From contig JAUYEQ010000222.1 of assembly GCA_030691295.1 (NCBI GenBank), forward strand, positions 1 through 8,521: a stretch of 8,521 nucleotides of DNA, written 5' to 3'. The notes below the pieces were generated by a model. The model did not search any database. It was given only the letters and a program-made list of their open reading frames with translations, and had not been told where the DNA came from. This document shows positions 6,135-8,521 of this stretch, one piece after another. The position numbers were made by a program, and so were the translations under genes. The stretch comes from Bacteroidota bacterium. Its GTDB lineage: Bacteria; Bacteroidota; Bacteroidia; Bacteroidales; Prolixibacteraceae. Numbering within the stretch: position 1 is the stretch's first letter; every line of letters starts with the position of its first letter.

Positions 6135-7736
6135 TTATGTGGCAGCTTCCGCCTGGCTTCCGGAGGCTTTTAATACATCAAGCAGTTCCTTAAGATTAAC
6201 GGTTGCATAAGTTGATGCATGATCGGACATTGCGTAAGGGATAATAAGGTCGTCATTATGGATCATCGAACCACACGAATAAATTACGTTTGGCACATAA
6301 CCTTCACGTTCTTCTTCGTTGGGCACCATCAGCGGACTGCTCAGCCTTCCAATTTCTTTCTCCGGATTATCAAGTTCGTACAATGCCGCGCCCAAAGTAT
6401 ATTCTCTCATCGATCCTACGGCGTGTGTAATAACCAGCCAACCGTCTTTTGTCTCGATTGGTGAGCCGGAATTGCCTACCTGCACCAGTTCCCAGGAGTA
6501 TTTGGGTTCCATTATTATTTTTGCTTCGCGCCAGATATTGATACTGTCGGAATAAGCGATGTAATTATTTACGCCGTCAATTCGGCAAAGCATGGCATAT
6601 TTCCCGTTAATTTTCCGGGGAAATAAGGCCATTCCCTTGTTACGGGCAATCTCGCCATTGATCGGCAACACCTTAAAATCATAAAAGTCTTTTGTGCTGA
6701 TTAACTTCGGAAGAATAGTCATTCCGTCGAAAGCTGTATAGGTGGCATAATAGGTAATTTCGCCATCGTCATCAGTAAATTTAACGAAACGGGCATCTTC
6801 TATACCTCTTTGCTCGGTTGCCGAGATGGGGAAAATGACCCTTTCTGAAATAGCCGAGTCGATAGAGAAATGAATCTCGTAGTGCGACGAAGCAAGCCAC
6901 ATCATTTGATTGATGATTTTTATCTGATCTTCTGTAAGTTCCGGGTCTTTTATTGCTTTTTCCAGGTTCTTCATCAACTCGCCATAGGTAAAGTTGTCAC
7001 CTAAATTTTTCAGGATAAAATCAGGAGAAATAACATTTCCCTTCTCCTGCGTTTTTTCATGTTTATCTAAGCTTCCCGAAGGGATTACATTTTCAGGGTC
7101 TTGTATTTCTTCAATATTATCAAGTATTGCCGGCGATGCAGTAACTCCGGGATCCTGCATTCCTTTTAGTTTTTCCTGAAAGCTTTTTTTATCGTAGGTA
7201 TTGCGTATAATTTTATCTGCTTCAGCCAGCATTTTTCCAACAGGTTCTATCGTCAGGTTATTGTGCTTGTCGAGTATTCCCGAACGGAAAACAACGGATG
7301 AAATATGTCCTTCGCCGGTTGCCCGAAAACTGAAAATGACCCTTTTCTCATCTGACCTTAATTCTGACTGATCGGGATGTTCCACTATTGATGGGTTAAA
7401 GAAAGCAGCCGATTCAATTGAATATTCCAAAGTGAAATACGAACCTATCAAAGATTTCTGAGGCAAACTGAGATCCTCTTCATTCACTTCAATCTTATCA
7501 AATATGGGGGCAAGCCTGTCAAAATGTTTTTCAAATATTTTCGAAATATTACGGTGGCGGCGCGAATATCCTCTCAGAACCTGGCTCATGGCAAGGTTTA
7601 CTTCCTTTTCGGGCATGGCCAATACTTTCCTGATAATGTTTGCAGATCTTTCGTCGTCAAGGTAAAGAAAACGTGCAATTACCCGGCTGGAATCAGGAGA
7701 GACTGTGTATTTTTTTCTGGTAATGGTTACTAGCAT
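6135..7736 (-). CDS. GH130 family beta-mannoside phosphorylase or hydrolase
   Basis: The 533-residue protein has an N-terminal helical extension of about 100 residues before a five-bladed propeller-type domain. GH130-like segments appear in order: FNPSIVEHPD (113-122), FSFRATGEGHISSVVFR (135-151), GIEDARF (311-317, the counterpart of the GxEDPR motif whose Asp, here D314, is the proposed acid), ALFPRKINGKYAMLCR (370-385), SPIETKDGWLVITHAV (425-440) and PYAMSDHAS (500-508). Characterised GH130 enzymes cleave beta-mannosides by phosphorolysis or, in some subgroups, hydrolysis; which applies here, and the linkage, cannot be read. There is no signal peptide, so it is cytoplasmic. An unusual insertion with three imperfect 18-residue repeats spans about 195-248. 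A GT4 gene lies in the same cluster, suggesting turnover of a glycan made there. Confidence 0.88.
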   Translation of the reverse strand: MLVTITRKKYTVSPDSSRVIARFLYLDDERSANIIRKVLAMPEKEVNLAMSQVLRGYSRRHRNISKIFEKHFDRLAPIFDKIEVNEEDLSLPQKSLIGSYFTLEYSIESAAFFNPSIVEHPDQSELRSDEKRVIFSFRATGEGHISSVVFRSGILDKHNNLTIEPVGKMLAEADKIIRNTYDKKSFQEKLKGMQDPGVTASPAILDNIEEIQDPENVIPSGSLDKHEKTQEKGNVISPDFILKNLGDNFTYGELMKNLEKAIKDPELTEDQIKIINQMMWLASSHYEIHFSIDSAISERVIFPISATEQRGIEDARFVKFTDDDGEITYYATYTAFDGMTILPKLISTKDFYDFKVLPINGEIARNKGMALFPRKINGKYAMLCRIDGVNNYIAYSDSINIWREAKIIMEPKYSWELVQVGNSGSPIETKDGWLVITHAVGSMREYTLGAALYELDNPEKEIGRLSSPLMVPNEEEREGYVPNVIYSCGSMIHNDDLIIPYAMSDHASTYATVNLKELLDVLKASGSQAEAAT

Positions 7737-7776
7737 GAGTTTCAGTGTTTTGATTATACTATTGTAATTTGAACTG

Positions 7777-7784
7777 CGAAAGTA
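7777..7784 (-). promoter_or_regulatory. putative -7 box of the GH130 gene
   Basis: The minus strand reads TACTTTCG here, one base off the Bacteroidota TAnnTTTG consensus, 40 nt before the GH130 ATG. No good -33 TTG is seen; that position is occupied by a run of seven C at 7804-7810. The assignment is tentative. Confidence 0.4.
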
Positions 7785-7860
7785 GTGTTTATGGAGTTGT
7801 ACCGGGGGGGTATCTGCAATATTCTGATTTTTGTTCCAAAATAAGCTCGTATGTTAACAC

Positions 7861-7897
7861 ATAAAAGCCAGCTCCAAAAAAAGTAGCCGGCTTTTAT
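7861..7897 (-). terminator. hairpin terminator after the small membrane gene operon
   Basis: The arms 7861-7873 and 7885-7897 pair over 13 positions around an 11-nt loop, with A/T-rich ends that give a U-tract at the 3' side. In minus-strand RNA the single imperfect position is a G-U wobble, giving a continuous stem. In plus-strand RNA it is an A-C mismatch. It therefore best fits termination of the leftward transcript of the 64-residue gene, isolating it from GH130. Confidence 0.65.
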
Positions 7898-7975
7898 ATT
7901 GACCAGAGCATCTATTTAAATATTTAGCAATTGTTTTATCAGATTGATAATAAAAGCCAAATAAAACAGAGACTT

Positions 7976-8170
7976 CTATGATTCATCTTTTGTGGTGCGC
8001 ACCAGGCTGATACCTGCTATGAAGAATACAAAACCGAGTATTCCATAAATAGCCAGCGCCTTAAAATCCTTTGTATCACCTGCACCATTTACAAATAATA
8101 CTGCGGCATAAATAAGGCCAACAATTCCGAGTACAGTTAGTACAGCACCAAAAATTCTTTTTAGATTCAT
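7976..8170 (-). CDS. small two-helix membrane protein, 64 residues
   Basis: The product begins MNLKRIFGAVLTVLGIVGLIYAA and has two transmembrane segments near residues 6-28 and 38-59, linked by the short polar loop NGAGDTKDFKA, with a charged tail (RTTKDES). I do not recognise a characterised family; similar small membrane proteins are, to my knowledge, scattered through Bacteroidota stress loci. It begins 33 nt after the Thivi_2564-type frame, probably co-transcribed, and is followed by the hairpin at 7861-7897. Confidence 0.75.
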   Translation of the reverse strand: MNLKRIFGAVLTVLGIVGLIYAAVLFVNGAGDTKDFKALAIYGILGFVFFIAGISLVRTTKDES

Positions 8171-8203
8171 AATTTTTAATTTTTTGAGTAGAGTGAAACC
8201 TAA

Positions 8204-8383
8204 TTAAATGCTAACATTCGTCAGGTAGGTGAACAGGCCAAAAACCTTGAGAAGCCAGATAATTAGAGCGATCACCACCACAATGTTGAAGATCTGTTTG
8301 ATCTTGCGGTCCATTGGGATGAATGTATTGATGATCCATAATAGAACACCCACGACAATTATTGCAATTAAAATCGATAATAA
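8204..8383 (-). CDS. Thivi_2564-type membrane protein, start codon missing or non-standard
   Basis: The frame reads LLSILIAIIVVGVLLWIINT, then FIPMDRKIKQIFNIVVVIAL, then IIWLLKVFGLF with a short tail to TAA at 8204-8206. This is the complete pattern of Thivi_2564-family proteins: helix, IPMDxKIKxIxNIVVVIA hinge, second helix ending WLLxxFG. Upstream, the frame continues to a TGA with no ATG, GTG or TTG before the first helix. The first in-frame ATG is inside the hinge at 8314 and a GTG at 8353 would truncate helix one. Either a rare start codon is used or the 5' end was lost when the neighbouring transposase-like element arrived. The function of the family is unknown. Confidence 0.7.
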   Translation of the reverse strand, partial: LLSILIAIIVVGVLLWIINTFIPMDRKIKQIFNIVVVIALIIWLLKVFGLFTYLTNVSI

Positions 8384-8442
8384 GTAATAAGAATAATATA
8401 ATGTCGTATTTTGTTGTTTATCTGCATTAATATGTGTACATT

Positions 8443-8459
8443 TATCTCATTATGAGATA
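8443..8459. repeat. inverted repeat over the transposase-like start codon
   Basis: TATCTCA (8443-8449) and TGAGATA (8453-8459) are exact inverted arms around TTA, with the ATG at 8452-8454 starting at the last loop base and running into the right arm. In RNA it could mask the start codon, a way some insertion sequences limit transposase synthesis. Confidence 0.4.
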
Positions 8460-8521
8460 TATAATACTGAAAACAGGGGAGATTGAGGCACTTGAGCAGC
8501 TTCATGTGAATAGCACAGATA
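8452..8521 (+). CDS. N-terminus of a probable IS630-type transposase (cut by window edge)
   Basis: Only 23 codons are visible, reading MRYIILKTGEIEALEQLHVN then STD. This resembles the first helix of the helix-turn-helix domain of IS630-type transposases, where a K/RYIxLTxxEIExLxxLxxxS opening precedes a VRQR motif that would lie beyond the edge. It is the only gene pointing rightward. Confidence is limited by the short sample; another helix-turn-helix protein is possible. Confidence 0.5.
   Translation, partial: MRYIILKTGEIEALEQLHVNSTD

Noticed and set aside
1..8521. CRISPR arrays, tRNA, rRNA and prophage
   Set aside because: No regularly spaced repeats, no cloverleaf or rRNA-like segments were seen, and the holin-like gene has no phage neighbours.

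Overview
The window looks like a chromosomal segment from a Bacteroidota bacterium, perhaps Bacteroidales or Marinilabiliales-like. This rests on AT-rich DNA, mostly absent Shine-Dalgarno sequences, promoter elements resembling the Bacteroidota TAnnTTTG box, and protein families typical of that phylum. Nearly everything is read from the minus strand, so the genes are described from high to low coordinates.

Right edge (about 7976-8521): the first 23 codons of a plus-strand gene resembling IS630-type helix-turn-helix transposases run off the window. Facing away from it is a Thivi_2564-type small membrane protein whose reading frame has no normal start codon, possibly because a mobile element took its first codon. 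A 64-residue two-helix membrane protein follows, then a hairpin terminator.

Centre (about 4404-7736): a GH130-family mannoside phosphorylase/hydrolase is followed by two CsbD-like stress proteins, each with its own near-identical promoter block. Then come a secreted protein of unknown function, an lmo0937-type 47-residue membrane peptide and a YtxH protein. CsbD, YtxH, lmo0937 and Thivi_2564 proteins are the small proteins often found together in general or envelope-stress gene sets.

Left (1-4010): a compact run of a holin-like two-helix membrane protein, a small hypothetical protein, an AI-2E-family permease (GTG start, 4-bp overlap) and a large GT4 glycosyltransferase with a C-terminal helical (alpha/alpha)6-like region. 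The last is cut by the left edge.

The main interpretation is that a glycan-building enzyme (GT4) and a mannoside-cleaving enzyme (GH130) bracket an envelope-stress gene set. This suggests stress-linked synthesis and recycling of a mannose-containing glycan, which is inference. The strongest sequence-level discovery is the composite promoter repeated upstream of both csbD-like genes: five conserved blocks with almost invariant spacing, including 21-bp-spaced direct repeats and a palindrome just after the predicted transcription start.
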